From Streptomyces lanatus (GTDB lineage Bacteria > Actinomycetota > Actinomycetes > Streptomycetales > Streptomycetaceae): 64,000 nt of DNA. Shown here piece after piece: positions 24,098 to 32,363 of this stretch. Both the position numbers and the translations under genes were made by a program. The stretch is taken from assembly GCF_014655715.1 (NCBI RefSeq), contig NZ_BNBM01000001.1:1056742-1120741 (forward strand). The letters run 5' to 3'. The stretch's first letter is position 1. Each line of letters opens with the position of its first letter. Under the pieces are notes generated by a model. It ran no database searches, was not told the origin of the DNA, and worked only from the letters and a program-made list of their open reading frames with translations.

Positions 24098-24505
24098 TCA
24101 GGACTCGTCCGGGGTCATCCGCAGCGAGATGCTGTTGATGCAGTACCGCTGGTCGGTCGGTGTCGCATAGCCCTCGCCCTCGAAGACATGCCCGAGGTGG
24201 GAGCCGCAGCGGGCGCAGCGCACCTCGGTGCGGAGCATGCCGTGCGAGCGGTCCTCGATCAGCTCGACCGCGTCGGTGTCCTTCGGGTCGTAGAAGGACG
24301 GCCAGCCGCAGTGCGACTCGAACTTGGTGGTGGAGGTGAAGAGTTCCGCGCCGCAGGCGCGGCAGGAGTAGACGCCCTTCGCCTTGGTGTTGGTGTACTC
24401 ACCGGTGAAGGCGGGCTCCGTGGCGGCCTCGCGCAGGACGGCGTACTCGGCCGGGGTCAGCTCCGTGCGCCACTGCTCGTCCGGCTTTTCGACGTCGTAC
24501 GACAT
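24098..24505 (-). CDS. msrB: Peptide-methionine (R)-S-oxide reductase
   Basis: A 135-residue stand-alone MsrB, which reduces methionine-R-sulfoxide in proteins. The structural zinc is held by two Cys pairs (SCRACG and RCARCG), and the catalytic Cys is in RYCINSISL near the C-terminus. FESHCGWPSFYDP and SHLGHVFEGEG are family signatures. It is full length compared with bacterial MsrB. The gene follows murC by 13 bp on the same strand and probably shares its transcript, coupling oxidative repair with wall synthesis only by position. Confidence 0.96.
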   Translation of the reverse strand: MSYDVEKPDEQWRTELTPAEYAVLREAATEPAFTGEYTNTKAKGVYSCRACGAELFTSTTKFESHCGWPSFYDPKDTDAVELIEDRSHGMLRTEVRCARCGSHLGHVFEGEGYATPTDQRYCINSISLRMTPDES

Positions 24506-24518
24506 GGGTGTGTGCCCC

Positions 24519-25907
24519 TCACTTCGACAGGCGGTCCAGGATGAGCGGGCCGAGGTCGGTGACATCGCCCGCGCCCATGGTGAGAACGAGATCACCGGGC
24601 CTCGCCATTCCCGCGACCAGCGCGGGCACCTCGCTCTTGTCACGCACCGCCGCCACCTCGGCACCGGCCGCCCGGGCCGCGTCGATGATCAGCTCGCTGG
24701 TGACGCCCGGGATCGGGTCCTCGCGGGCCGGGTAGATGTCCAGGACCAGGGAGGAGTCCGCCAGGGCGAGGGCCTCGCCCATCTCCTTGCCCAGTTCCTG
24801 GGTGCGGGAGAACAGGTGGGGCTGGTAGGCGACCAGGATCCGGGCGTCCCCGGCGGCGGCACGCATCGCCTCCAGGTCGGCGACCATCTCGGTCGGGTGG
24901 TGGGCGTAGGAGTCGATGACCTGGACGCCCGCGGCCTCGCCCTTCAGCTGGAGCCGCCGCTTCACGCCGGTGTAGGCCGCGAGCGCCGGGGCCAGCTCGG
25001 CGGCCGGGATACCGAGGGCCGCGCCCGCGGCGAGGGCGGCCACCGCGTTGAGGGCGTAGTGGCGGCCGGGGACGGAGACGGCGAAGGTGAGCTCCTGCCC
25101 GTCCAGCAGGACGGTGACCCGGGACTTCAGGCCCTGGGCCACGATCGACAGCACCCGTACGTCGGCGTCCTCCGCCTCGCCGTACGTCACCGTCCGCACG
25201 CTCCCGGCGACCCGCCGCGCCAGCTCGCGCGCCCCGTCCTGGTCGGCCGAGATCACCAGCGTCCCGCCCTCGACGATGCGCTCGGCGAACGTCACGAACG
25301 ACTCGTAGATCTCGTCCATCGACGCGTAGTTGGCGTGGTGGTCGAGCTCCACGTTCAGGACGATCGCGACCTCGGGCTCGTACTTGTGGAAGCTGCGGTC
25401 CGATTCATCCGCCTCGGCGACGAAGATCTCGCCGTCGCCGTGCAGGGCGTTGGAGCCGGGGGCGTCGAGGTCGCCGCCGATGGCGTACGACGGCTTCAGG
25501 CCCAGCTCGGTCAGCGAGACGGCCAGCATCGACGTCGTGGTGGTCTTGCCGTGCGTACCGGCGACGGCGATCGGGCGCAGCCCGCCCATCAGAGAGGCGA
25601 GGGCGTCGGCGCGGTGCACCACCGGGATGCCCAGCTCGGCGGCGCGGGCCAGCTCGGGGTTGTCCTGCCGGATCGCCGACGACACCACGACGCAGCTGGC
25701 ATCGTCGGCGAGGTGCTCCGCGGCATGCCCGATGTGCACGGTCACACCGAGCGCCCGCAGTGCCTCGGCGGTCCCGGACTCCTTGGCATCACTGCCGGCC
25801 ACCTTGGCCCCGCGCTGCGCAAGAATCTTCGCGATCCCCGACATCCCGGCCCCGCCGATGCCGATGAAGTGCGGTCGGTCCATGGCGGTGGGAATGCCGG
25901 GTGCCAT
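24519..25907 (-). CDS. murC: UDP-N-acetylmuramate--L-alanine ligase
   Basis: A 462-residue Mur ligase that adds L-alanine to UDP-MurNAc in the cytosol, the first amino-acid step of peptidoglycan synthesis. The N-terminal Rossmann UDP-binding motif is FIGIGGAGMSGIAKIL. The ATP loop is VAGTHGKTTTTSML (about 115). The central domain has the conserved ELDHHANY, and the C-terminal domain starts after GVKRRLQLKGE. The ATG has GGGAG at 7 nt. It stands apart from the dcw cluster, which is normal for actinobacteria in some lineages. msrB follows directly. Confidence 0.97.
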   Translation of the reverse strand: MAPGIPTAMDRPHFIGIGGAGMSGIAKILAQRGAKVAGSDAKESGTAEALRALGVTVHIGHAAEHLADDASCVVVSSAIRQDNPELARAAELGIPVVHRADALASLMGGLRPIAVAGTHGKTTTTSMLAVSLTELGLKPSYAIGGDLDAPGSNALHGDGEIFVAEADESDRSFHKYEPEVAIVLNVELDHHANYASMDEIYESFVTFAERIVEGGTLVISADQDGARELARRVAGSVRTVTYGEAEDADVRVLSIVAQGLKSRVTVLLDGQELTFAVSVPGRHYALNAVAALAAGAALGIPAAELAPALAAYTGVKRRLQLKGEAAGVQVIDSYAHHPTEMVADLEAMRAAAGDARILVAYQPHLFSRTQELGKEMGEALALADSSLVLDIYPAREDPIPGVTSELIIDAARAAGAEVAAVRDKSEVPALVAGMARPGDLVLTMGAGDVTDLGPLILDRLSK

Positions 25908-25988
25908 GTGTGTTCTCCCAGGATCGCGATACGACGGTGAGGCCTCAGCCTATTCCGTACGGAAGGGTGCCCACCCCAGGGGCGCGGG

Positions 25989-26462
25989 CTATGCCTCGCT
26001 GTGGGAGAACAGCTTCAGCACCGGCACCCCCACCTTGTGCCGCGCCCTGGACGCCCAGTCCCGGTGGAAGAACTCCTCCACGTAGTGGGGATCGGTCAGC
26101 ACGATCACCTCGTCCGCCCCGACCTCGTCCACCACCGCCCTCAGCGCGTCCAGCGGATGGTCCTCCAGCAACCGCCCCTCGGCCTCCGCCCCGGCCGTAC
26201 GCAGGGCCGTCAGCGACACCTCCAGCGCCCGCTCCCCCGTACTCAGCGCCTCTTCGCCCTCCGGGGTCTTGCCCTCCCGAACCGCCTCGTCCAGCTCGCC
26301 GAGCGCGATGTCGTCGATGGCGCGCAACAACCTGTCGGCCTGCTCGCCGCGCGGCTGGAGCAGCACATGGAAGCCGACCTCCTCGTCACCGTGCAAGGTG
26401 GTGACGAACTCCACGTCGGCGGACGTCAGGGCCTTCTCGATCATCAAAACGCTTGTGAACAC
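25989..26462 (-). CDS. Small alpha/beta protein, actinobacterial, unknown function
   Basis: A 157-residue acidic protein that I cannot assign to a reaction. It starts with GTG after AGAAGGGG. The sequence is helical in the middle (GERALEVSLTALRTAGAEAEG) and ends with an alternating strand/helix part, DEVIVLTDPHYVEEFF...VGVPVLKLFSHSEA, resembling the C-terminal half of universal-stress-protein folds. Related Streptomyces proteins are sometimes labelled as an indole-glycerol-phosphate synthase, which the sequence does not support. It lies upstream of murC on the same strand with an 81-bp gap. Confidence 0.7.
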   Translation of the reverse strand: MFTSVLMIEKALTSADVEFVTTLHGDEEVGFHVLLQPRGEQADRLLRAIDDIALGELDEAVREGKTPEGEEALSTGERALEVSLTALRTAGAEAEGRLLEDHPLDALRAVVDEVGADEVIVLTDPHYVEEFFHRDWASRARHKVGVPVLKLFSHSEA

Positions 26463-26607
26463 CGGGCGCCCCTTCTGCGGAAACCATCCTGCCCCGCGCT
26501 CGCACGGGGACTGCGAGAGTTAGTGTGCCCGGCGGAAGCTAAACGGAACGGTGGATTCCGCCGTTTTCAGGATCACGGCACTCATGGAACCCATGTCCGA
26601 ACCACCG

Positions 26608-27402
26608 TCACGTCCGCCGGTACCGGCTGAACAGAAAGCCCTCCTCCTCCAGCAGGGACACCAGCTCGAACCGTTTCGGGACCGCCACCGAGGGCCCGCC
26701 GGCGATGCGCTGGGCGTCTCCGGCGGTGAGCATCGGGGAGATCGTCAGACAGAGCTCGTCGAGCACGCCGGAAGCCACCAGCTGGCCCAGCAGCCGGGGC
26801 CCGCCCTCGGTCAGCAGCCGGGTGTACCCCAGTTCGGCGAGGGCCTGGACGGCACGGACGGGGTCCACGCCGACACCGTCACCGGCGATCACGACCCGGG
26901 CGCCGGCCTTCTCCGCGACGGCGATCCGGTCGGGGGCCGCGGCGGCGCCCGTCAGGACGAGGGTCGGCACGGAGGGCGAGGTGAACAGCGGCAGGCCGAA
27001 GTCCAGGTCGAGGCTGGCGCTGATCACCGCGATGGCGGGCGCGGGCGTCTGTCCGGCCGCCTCGCGCGCCTCGGCGAACTCCGCACGCGCGCGTGCCGGG
27101 CGGTACCCCTCCTGGCGTACCGTTTCGGCGCCGACGACCACGACATCCGCGAGCGCCCGCAGCGTGCCGAAGATCCTCATGTCGGTCGCGGTGGAGATGG
27201 GCTGCGAACGCCCGTCGTGCTGGGCGGCCCCGTCCAGGGTGGACACCATGTTGGCCCGCAACCAGGGCTGCGGTTCACCGGGACCCGGCTCGGGATAGGC
27301 GTAGGCGAGGGCGAGCTCGGCGAGGCTCCACTCAGGGGATGCCTCCGGCGAGGCCCCCGGGAGCGGCGCTGTCTCGTCGGTCACAGGGAACAGGCGTCGC
27401 AT
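26608..27402 (-). CDS. RibD C-terminal-type pyrimidine reductase
   Basis: A 264-residue NADPH-dependent reductase of the RibD_C/dihydrofolate-reductase fold, named for the riboflavin enzyme that reduces the pyrimidine ribosylamino intermediate. Motifs are NMVSTLDGAAQHDGRSQPIS (about 50-69), DVVVVGAETVRQEGYRP (about 87) and the C-terminal LLTEGGPRLLGQLVASGVLDELCLTISP. The deaminase half of RibD is absent, so it could be a stand-alone riboflavin enzyme or a paralogue with another substrate; no other rib genes are nearby. The ATG at 27402 lacks a clear Shine-Dalgarno and is divergent from zapE by 37 bp, so both genes may have near-leaderless transcripts. Confidence 0.87.
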   Translation of the reverse strand: MRRLFPVTDETAPLPGASPEASPEWSLAELALAYAYPEPGPGEPQPWLRANMVSTLDGAAQHDGRSQPISTATDMRIFGTLRALADVVVVGAETVRQEGYRPARARAEFAEAREAAGQTPAPAIAVISASLDLDFGLPLFTSPSVPTLVLTGAAAAPDRIAVAEKAGARVVIAGDGVGVDPVRAVQALAELGYTRLLTEGGPRLLGQLVASGVLDELCLTISPMLTAGDAQRIAGGPSVAVPKRFELVSLLEEEGFLFSRYRRT

Positions 27403-27439
27403 GTCAAGGAGTGTGGCACGGCGCTTAGCATGGTGACCC

Positions 27440-28552
27440 GTGTCGTCCTCCACAGCCGCGTCCCAGCCCGGCGCGATAGCCGAAGCGAGTCCGCTGTCCC
27501 TGTGCGCCCGTGAGCCGCGTGTGCCGGCGGACCAGCTGGTCGCCGAGATGGTGCCGCCGCCCCGTTTCGACTCGGTCCGCTTCAGCAACTACATCCCGGA
27601 CCCGAACCAGCCCAGCCAGACCGAGGCGGTCCGCGTCCTGGAGGACTTCGCGGGCGGGCTCGGCGGTGCGCACGCCAGCGGCGCGGGGAAGCCGGGCAGG
27701 CGAGGCTTCCTCGGATTCGGCAGGTCCAAGGCGCCCAAGAGCCCCGCGGGCCCTCGCGGCGTCTACCTCGACGGCGGCTACGGCGTCGGCAAGACCCACC
27801 TCCTGGCCTCCCTCTGGCACGCCACCCCGGCCGAGCCGTCCCTCAAGGCGTTCGGCACCTTCGTGGAGCTGACCAACCTCGTCGGCGCCCTGGGTTTCCA
27901 GCAGACCGTCCAGACCCTCTCCGGTCACCGTCTCCTCTGCATCGACGAGTTCGAGCTCGACGACCCGGGCGACACCGTCCTCGTCTCCACGCTGCTCGGC
28001 AAGCTCGTCGACGCGGGCGTGGCGCTCGCCGCCACCTCGAACACGCTGCCCGGCAAGCTCGGCGAGGGCCGCTTCGCGGCGGCCGACTTCCTGCGCGAGA
28101 TCCAGGGCCTGTCGGCCCACTTCCGGGCCCTGCGCATCGACGGCGAGGACTACCGCCACCGCGGGCTGCCCGAGGCGCCGGCGCCGTTCTCCGACGAACA
28201 GGTGACGAAGGCGGCGTACGCCACCGAGGGCGCCTCGCTCGACGACTTCCCGCATCTGCTGGAGCACCTCGCCCGCGTCCACCCCAGTCGTTACGGTGCG
28301 TTGACCGATGGCCTGAAGGCGGTGTGTCTCACCGACGTACAGCCGATTCCGGACCAGTCCACCGCCCTGCGGCTGGTGGTGCTCGCCGACCGGCTCTACG
28401 ACCGTGAAGTCCCGGTCCTGGCCGCCGGGCTGCCGTTCGATCAGCTCTTCAGCGAGGAGATGCTGAAGGGCGGCTACCGCAAGAAGTACTTCCGGGCCAT
28501 CTCGCGACTCACCGCGCTGGCGCGCGACGCCAAGGGCCTCGTCACCTCCTGA
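27440..28552 (+). CDS. zapE: ZapE/AFG1-family cell-division ATPase
   Basis: A 370-residue AFG1-like P-loop ATPase. Walker A is DGGYGVGKTHLLASLWH (about 110) and Walker B is LLCIDEFELDDPGD (about 165). Sensor region SNTLPGKLGEGRF and the N-terminal PPPRFDSVRFSNYIPDPNQPSQ are typical of the family. ZapE in E. coli binds FtsZ and helps constriction; in Streptomyces the role is inferred by homology. A low-complexity insert before Walker A (GKPGRRGFLGFGRSK) is usual in actinobacteria. The GTG start has no strong ribosome site. A terminator-like hairpin follows at 28567. Confidence 0.92.
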   Translation: MSSSTAASQPGAIAEASPLSLCAREPRVPADQLVAEMVPPPRFDSVRFSNYIPDPNQPSQTEAVRVLEDFAGGLGGAHASGAGKPGRRGFLGFGRSKAPKSPAGPRGVYLDGGYGVGKTHLLASLWHATPAEPSLKAFGTFVELTNLVGALGFQQTVQTLSGHRLLCIDEFELDDPGDTVLVSTLLGKLVDAGVALAATSNTLPGKLGEGRFAAADFLREIQGLSAHFRALRIDGEDYRHRGLPEAPAPFSDEQVTKAAYATEGASLDDFPHLLEHLARVHPSRYGALTDGLKAVCLTDVQPIPDQSTALRLVVLADRLYDREVPVLAAGLPFDQLFSEEMLKGGYRKKYFRAISRLTALARDAKGLVTS

Positions 28553-28566
28553 CCCCCGCTCCGCCC

Positions 28567-28591
28567 AACTCCCCCTGGTCAGGGGGGAGTT
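28567..28591 (+). terminator. Hairpin after zapE
   Basis: AACTCCCCC pairs with GGGGGAGTT around a short loop, 15 bp past the zapE stop. It probably ends that transcript. Confidence 0.6.
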
Positions 28592-28680
28592 CCAGCCATG
28601 CCACCCTCGCATTTCAGGCTCTCTTCAGGTGGAAACGTTAAGTTAACCCAGCAAACAACTTTGCCGGGCTAATGTGTTTC

Positions 28681-28707
28681 TTGACCAACGATTGACCAAG
28701 CGTTGGT
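28681..28707. promoter_or_regulatory. Repeat cluster upstream of small secreted protein
   Basis: TTGACCAA occurs twice, 11 bp apart (28681 and 28692). ACCAACG (28684-28690) pairs with CGTTGGT (28701-28707) as an inverted repeat around 10 bp. The region is less GC-rich than its surroundings and lies 37 bp before the next gene, as expected for a regulator site or promoter. The binding protein is unknown. Confidence 0.4.
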
Positions 28708-28743
28708 TCGCGTATGAGGTGTGGACTGTCTGGAGGGAGGCGC

Positions 28744-29139
28744 ATGTTCCGAGGTACGACGGTACGGACCGTGGTTTCGCTCCTCGCCGCCGTCCTGCTC
28801 GCCCTCCAGTTCTTCGCACCTTCCGTGTCCTTCGCACACGCGCATACGGTCAGTCAGGCAGAGGCCAAGGCCCAGCCCGGAAACAAGCTCTCCGGAAAGG
28901 CGCTGCGCGACGAGACCCTCATGTCCCGCGAGTGCGCACCGTCGGGTGATGGGGACCCGACGCCCCTGCGCACCAGGGACCGTTCGCGCTTCGCCGACTG
29001 CGGGCCCACGGCGCCCGACCGACCGCCGCTCACCCGGGATCCCGCGTCCGCGCACGCCATACCCGGCACCGCGCTCGACCGCACGTCGAGATCGTCGACG
29101 TCGCACAGCCCGGCAGCGCTTCAGGTCTTCCGCTGCTGA
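28744..29139 (+). CDS. Small secreted protein, unknown
   Basis: A 131-residue protein with a clear signal peptide: FRGTTVRTVVSLLAAVLLALQFF followed by APSVSFAHAHT, where cleavage after AHA is likely. GGGAGG lies 3-4 nt before the ATG. The mature part is low in hydrophobics, rich in Pro, Ser, Arg and Asp, with three Cys (SREC, ADCG, FRC-end) and no recognisable domain. It ends with a Cys just before the stop. Its own promoter region carries the repeats at 28681. It precedes the carbonic anhydrase gene by 84 bp and might be co-transcribed with it. Confidence 0.7.
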   Translation: MFRGTTVRTVVSLLAAVLLALQFFAPSVSFAHAHTVSQAEAKAQPGNKLSGKALRDETLMSRECAPSGDGDPTPLRTRDRSRFADCGPTAPDRPPLTRDPASAHAIPGTALDRTSRSSTSHSPAALQVFRC

Positions 29140-29223
29140 GAAGCAGCGCAGTCCTCCCCACCTCTGTCATAGAAAGAACCACACCGACGCGCCGCTGCGG
29201 CGCGCCAGGAGGAGTCACCACAT

Positions 29224-29802
29224 ATGCAGCCCCTCATCGACAACGCCCGCATGTTCGGACAGCGCCCTGAGGAGTTCGCCAAGCTGGCCGAAGGGCAGTC
29301 CCCTCAGGTCCTGTTCATCACCTGCTCCGACTCCCGGGTCGTACCGGCCCTGATCACGGGCGCCCGCCCCGGCGAGCTCTTCGAGCTGCGCACCGCGGGC
29401 AACATCGTCCCGCCGTACACCGCCGGACACCCCACCAGCGAGGCCGCCACCCTGGAGTACGCCGTGGAGGTGCTCGGCGTCCGCGACATCGTGGTCTGCG
29501 GCCACTCCCACTGCGGAGCCGTCGGCGCGCTGGTGCGCGGCGAGGACCTCGACGCCGTACCGGCCGTGCGCGACTGGCTCGCGCAGGCCGAGCCGCGCCC
29601 GACGGGTGCCGTGCAGGACCCGGAGGTCGCCGAGGGCGTCCAGGCCCATGTGCTGACGCAGCTGCTGCGGCTGCGCTCGTACCCGTTCATCGCCAAGAAG
29701 CTGAAGGAGCGTCAACTGAGCCTGCACGCCTGGTACTACGAGGTGCACAAGGGCACCGTGCGCGCCCACAGCGCCGAGACCGACGCGTTCGAGGCACTGT
29801 GA
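29224..29802 (+). CDS. Beta-carbonic anhydrase
   Basis: A 192-residue zinc enzyme interconverting CO2 and bicarbonate in the cytosol. The first zinc ligand and dyad are in FITCSDSRVVP (about residue 38), and the other ligands are in VVCGHSHCGAVGAL (about 95). The ending AWYYEVHKGTV is typical of beta-class enzymes. GGAGGAG precedes the ATG. Its TGA overlaps the GTG of a SulP-family transporter, so the two are translated together. This points to bicarbonate supply to the cell. Confidence 0.96.
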   Translation: MQPLIDNARMFGQRPEEFAKLAEGQSPQVLFITCSDSRVVPALITGARPGELFELRTAGNIVPPYTAGHPTSEAATLEYAVEVLGVRDIVVCGHSHCGAVGALVRGEDLDAVPAVRDWLAQAEPRPTGAVQDPEVAEGVQAHVLTQLLRLRSYPFIAKKLKERQLSLHAWYYEVHKGTVRAHSAETDAFEAL

Positions 29803-31265
29803 GCGCCATGATGACCAAATTCCCTCACATACGGCAGGACTTCGCCGCCTCGCTGGTCGTCTTCCTGGTCGCGCTGCCGCTCTGCGTCGGCGTGGCCGTC
29901 GCCTCCGGAGTGCCGGCCGAGCTCGGGCTCGTCACCGGCATAGTCGGCGGTCTCGTCACCGGGCTGATGCGCGGCAGCAGCCTCCAGGTCTCCGGGCCCG
30001 CCGCCGGTCTGACGGTGCTGGTCTACGAGGCCGTCCAGGAGTACGGGCTGCCCGTCCTCGGCGTACTGGTGCTCGCCACCGGCCTGCTCCAGCTCCTGAT
30101 GGGCGCCCTGAAGCTGGGGCGCTGGTTCCGGGCCATCTCGGTCTCCGTCGTCGAGGGCATGCTGGCCGGTATCGGCCTGGTGCTCATCGCCGGACAGCTC
30201 TACGCGGTCGCGGACGCCGAGGCACCCGCCTCGGGGCTGGAGAAGATCGCCGGGCTGCCCGGCGCGCTCGCCGACGCCGCCGGGAACACCGGGGCGATGG
30301 CCTCCATCGGACTGGGCGCCGGCACCATCGCCGTACTGGTGCTGTGGAAGCGCATGCCGCGGCCGGTGCGTACCGTTCCCGGTCCGCTCGCCGCGGTCGG
30401 CCTGGCCACGGCGGTGGCCGCCGTATTCTCCCTGCCGGTGGCAACCGTCGAGGTCAAGGGCCTGCTGGGCGCCATCCAGCCGCCCGGCGCGGACGCCTTC
30501 GGGGAGCTCGCGAACGTCGGTGTGCTCGCCACGATCGTCGCCTTCACGCTCATCGCGTCCGCCGAGTCGCTGTTCAGCGCGGCGGCCGTGGACCGGCTGC
30601 ACGACGGGCCGCGCACCGAGTACGACAAGGAGCTGATGGCGCAGGGCGCGGGCAACACGGTCTGCGGTGCGCTCGGCGCGCTGCCGATGACCGCGGTCAT
30701 CGTGCGCAGCTCGGCCAATGTGCAGGCGGGCGGGAGGACCAAGGCGTCCCGGGTCCTGCACGGCGTATGGCTGCTGCTGTTCGCGGCGCTGCTGCCCGCC
30801 ACGCTGGCCCTGATCCCGATCCCCGCGCTGGCCGGCATCCTGGTCCACGCCGGCTTCAAGCTGATCCCCTTCCGCGGGATCGTCTCCCTGTGGCGGGGCC
30901 ACCGGGGCGAGGCCCTGATCCTCGTCGTCACGGCCGTGTCGATCGTCGCCGTGAACATGTTCGAGGGCGTGCTGATCGGTCTGGCGCTGTCGGTCGCCAA
31001 GACCGCCTGGGAGGCCTCGCACCTGAAGCTGGAGATCATCGACAAGGGCGCGGGCCCCATCCAGGCGTATCTGTCGGGCAACGCGACCTTCCTCAGGCTG
31101 CCGAAGATCCTCGACAGCCTGGAGGCCCTGCCCCAGGACCGCCCGGTGGAGCTGGACCTGTCCGGACTGCACCACCTCGACCACGCCTGCCGTACGGCCC
31201 TGGAGAACTGGGCCGAGCGCCACAGCGCGGCGGGCACGGAACCCGTACGGGTCACCTCACCCTGA
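29799..31265 (+). CDS. SulP-family anion transporter, probable bicarbonate importer
   Basis: A 488-residue SulP/SLC26 transporter with about 11-12 membrane helices, including the opening LVVFLVALPLCVGVAVASGVP and the conserved GLVTGLMRGSSLQVSGPAAGL. A short C-terminal STAS-like domain follows (strand PVELDLSGLHHLDHACRTAL). Substrate is inferred from the overlap with carbonic anhydrase; bacterial BicA-type SulP proteins take up bicarbonate with sodium. Sulfate is the alternative. The frame starts with a GTG overlapping the upstream stop. A strong hairpin follows. Confidence 0.88.
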   Translation: MSAMMTKFPHIRQDFAASLVVFLVALPLCVGVAVASGVPAELGLVTGIVGGLVTGLMRGSSLQVSGPAAGLTVLVYEAVQEYGLPVLGVLVLATGLLQLLMGALKLGRWFRAISVSVVEGMLAGIGLVLIAGQLYAVADAEAPASGLEKIAGLPGALADAAGNTGAMASIGLGAGTIAVLVLWKRMPRPVRTVPGPLAAVGLATAVAAVFSLPVATVEVKGLLGAIQPPGADAFGELANVGVLATIVAFTLIASAESLFSAAAVDRLHDGPRTEYDKELMAQGAGNTVCGALGALPMTAVIVRSSANVQAGGRTKASRVLHGVWLLLFAALLPATLALIPIPALAGILVHAGFKLIPFRGIVSLWRGHRGEALILVVTAVSIVAVNMFEGVLIGLALSVAKTAWEASHLKLEIIDKGAGPIQAYLSGNATFLRLPKILDSLEALPQDRPVELDLSGLHHLDHACRTALENWAERHSAAGTEPVRVTSP

Positions 31266-31274
31266 GCTGACCCG

Positions 31275-31306
31275 CTGGTCCGGGGCCGTCCATGGCCCCG
31301 GACCAG
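31275..31306 (+). terminator. Terminator of carbonic anhydrase-SulP unit
   Basis: A 13-bp perfect GC stem (CTGGTCCGGGGCC and its complement) with a 6-nt loop, 10 bp after the SulP stop. Confidence 0.75.
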
Positions 31307-31364
31307 ACACCGGGCATATCGTTACAGGAGTATCCGGAACAGACCTCTCGGTGAGGAGGTCGTC

Positions 31365-32273
31365 ATGGTCGAGGAGCTCCTCGGCGCACTCGTGGGAGTG
31401 GGCGCCGCGGGCGCGGTGTACGTGGCCGCCGCGGCGCGGGTCGTCAAACAGTACGAGCGCGGGGTGGTCCTGCGGCTCGGGCGGCTGGCGGGCGACGTAC
31501 GCGCGCCGGGATTCACGATGATCGTTCCGATCGTGGACCGGCTTCACAAGGTCAATATGCAGATCGTCACGATGCCGGTGCCGGCCCAGGAGGGCATCAC
31601 CCGGGACAACGTGACCGTGCGCGTGGACGCCGTCGTGTACTTCAAGGTGGTCGAGCCGGCGAGCGCGCTCATCAAGGTCGAGGACTACAAGTACGCGGTC
31701 TCGCAGATGGCGCAGACGTCCCTGCGCTCGATCATCGGCAAGAGCGATCTGGACGATCTGCTCTCCAACCGCGAGAAGCTCAACCAGGGCCTGGAGCTGA
31801 TGATCGACAGCCCGGCGATCGGCTGGGGCGTGCAGGTGGACCGTGTCGAGATCAAGGACGTGTCGCTGCCGGAGTCGATGAAGCGCTCCATGGCCCGGCA
31901 GGCCGAGGCGGACCGTGAGCGGCGGGCCCGCATCATCAACGCGGACGCCGAGCTCCAGGCCTCCAGGAAGCTGGCCGAGGCCGCCCATCAGATGGAGGAC
32001 ACCCCCTCCGCACTCCAACTGCGCCTGCTCCAGACGGTGATGGCGGTGGCCGCGGAGAAGAACTCCACGCTGGTCCTGCCCATCCCGGTGGAGCTGCTGC
32101 GCTTCCTGGAGCGGGGCGGCGAGGAACACGAGGGGCATCCCCCACGGCGCTACACCGCTGAGGCCCTGGAGGAGTCCCCCGAGGACGGCGACCGGCCGGC
32201 CGTCGAGCCGCCGCCCGAGCGGGAGGTCGAGCGGACCATCGACGACATCATCGAGGACGCCTCGGGAAAGTGA
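31365..32273 (+). CDS. SPFH/Band-7 (slipin-type) membrane protein
   Basis: A 302-residue slipin-like protein. One hydrophobic N-terminal helix (LLGALVGVGAAGAVYVAAAARV) anchors it. The SPFH core begins at QYERGVVLRLGRL and includes VRVDAVVYFKVVEP and SLRSIIGKSDLDDLLSNREKLN. A coiled-coil segment rich in Ala, Glu and Arg (about 180-220) precedes an acidic tail. Such proteins form membrane microdomain scaffolds. Slipin genes are often paired with an NfeD protease gene; none is seen here. It has its own start region after the SulP terminator. Confidence 0.92.
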   Translation: MVEELLGALVGVGAAGAVYVAAAARVVKQYERGVVLRLGRLAGDVRAPGFTMIVPIVDRLHKVNMQIVTMPVPAQEGITRDNVTVRVDAVVYFKVVEPASALIKVEDYKYAVSQMAQTSLRSIIGKSDLDDLLSNREKLNQGLELMIDSPAIGWGVQVDRVEIKDVSLPESMKRSMARQAEADRERRARIINADAELQASRKLAEAAHQMEDTPSALQLRLLQTVMAVAAEKNSTLVLPIPVELLRFLERGGEEHEGHPPRRYTAEALEESPEDGDRPAVEPPPEREVERTIDDIIEDASGK

Positions 32274-32363
32274 CACGTGCTACGCGCGTGGTTCCAGCGG
32301 CCGACGCCAGGTGATAGACACGGCGGGGTCAAAGTTCCTGTCCGCCAGCAGGAAGGCTGCCCC

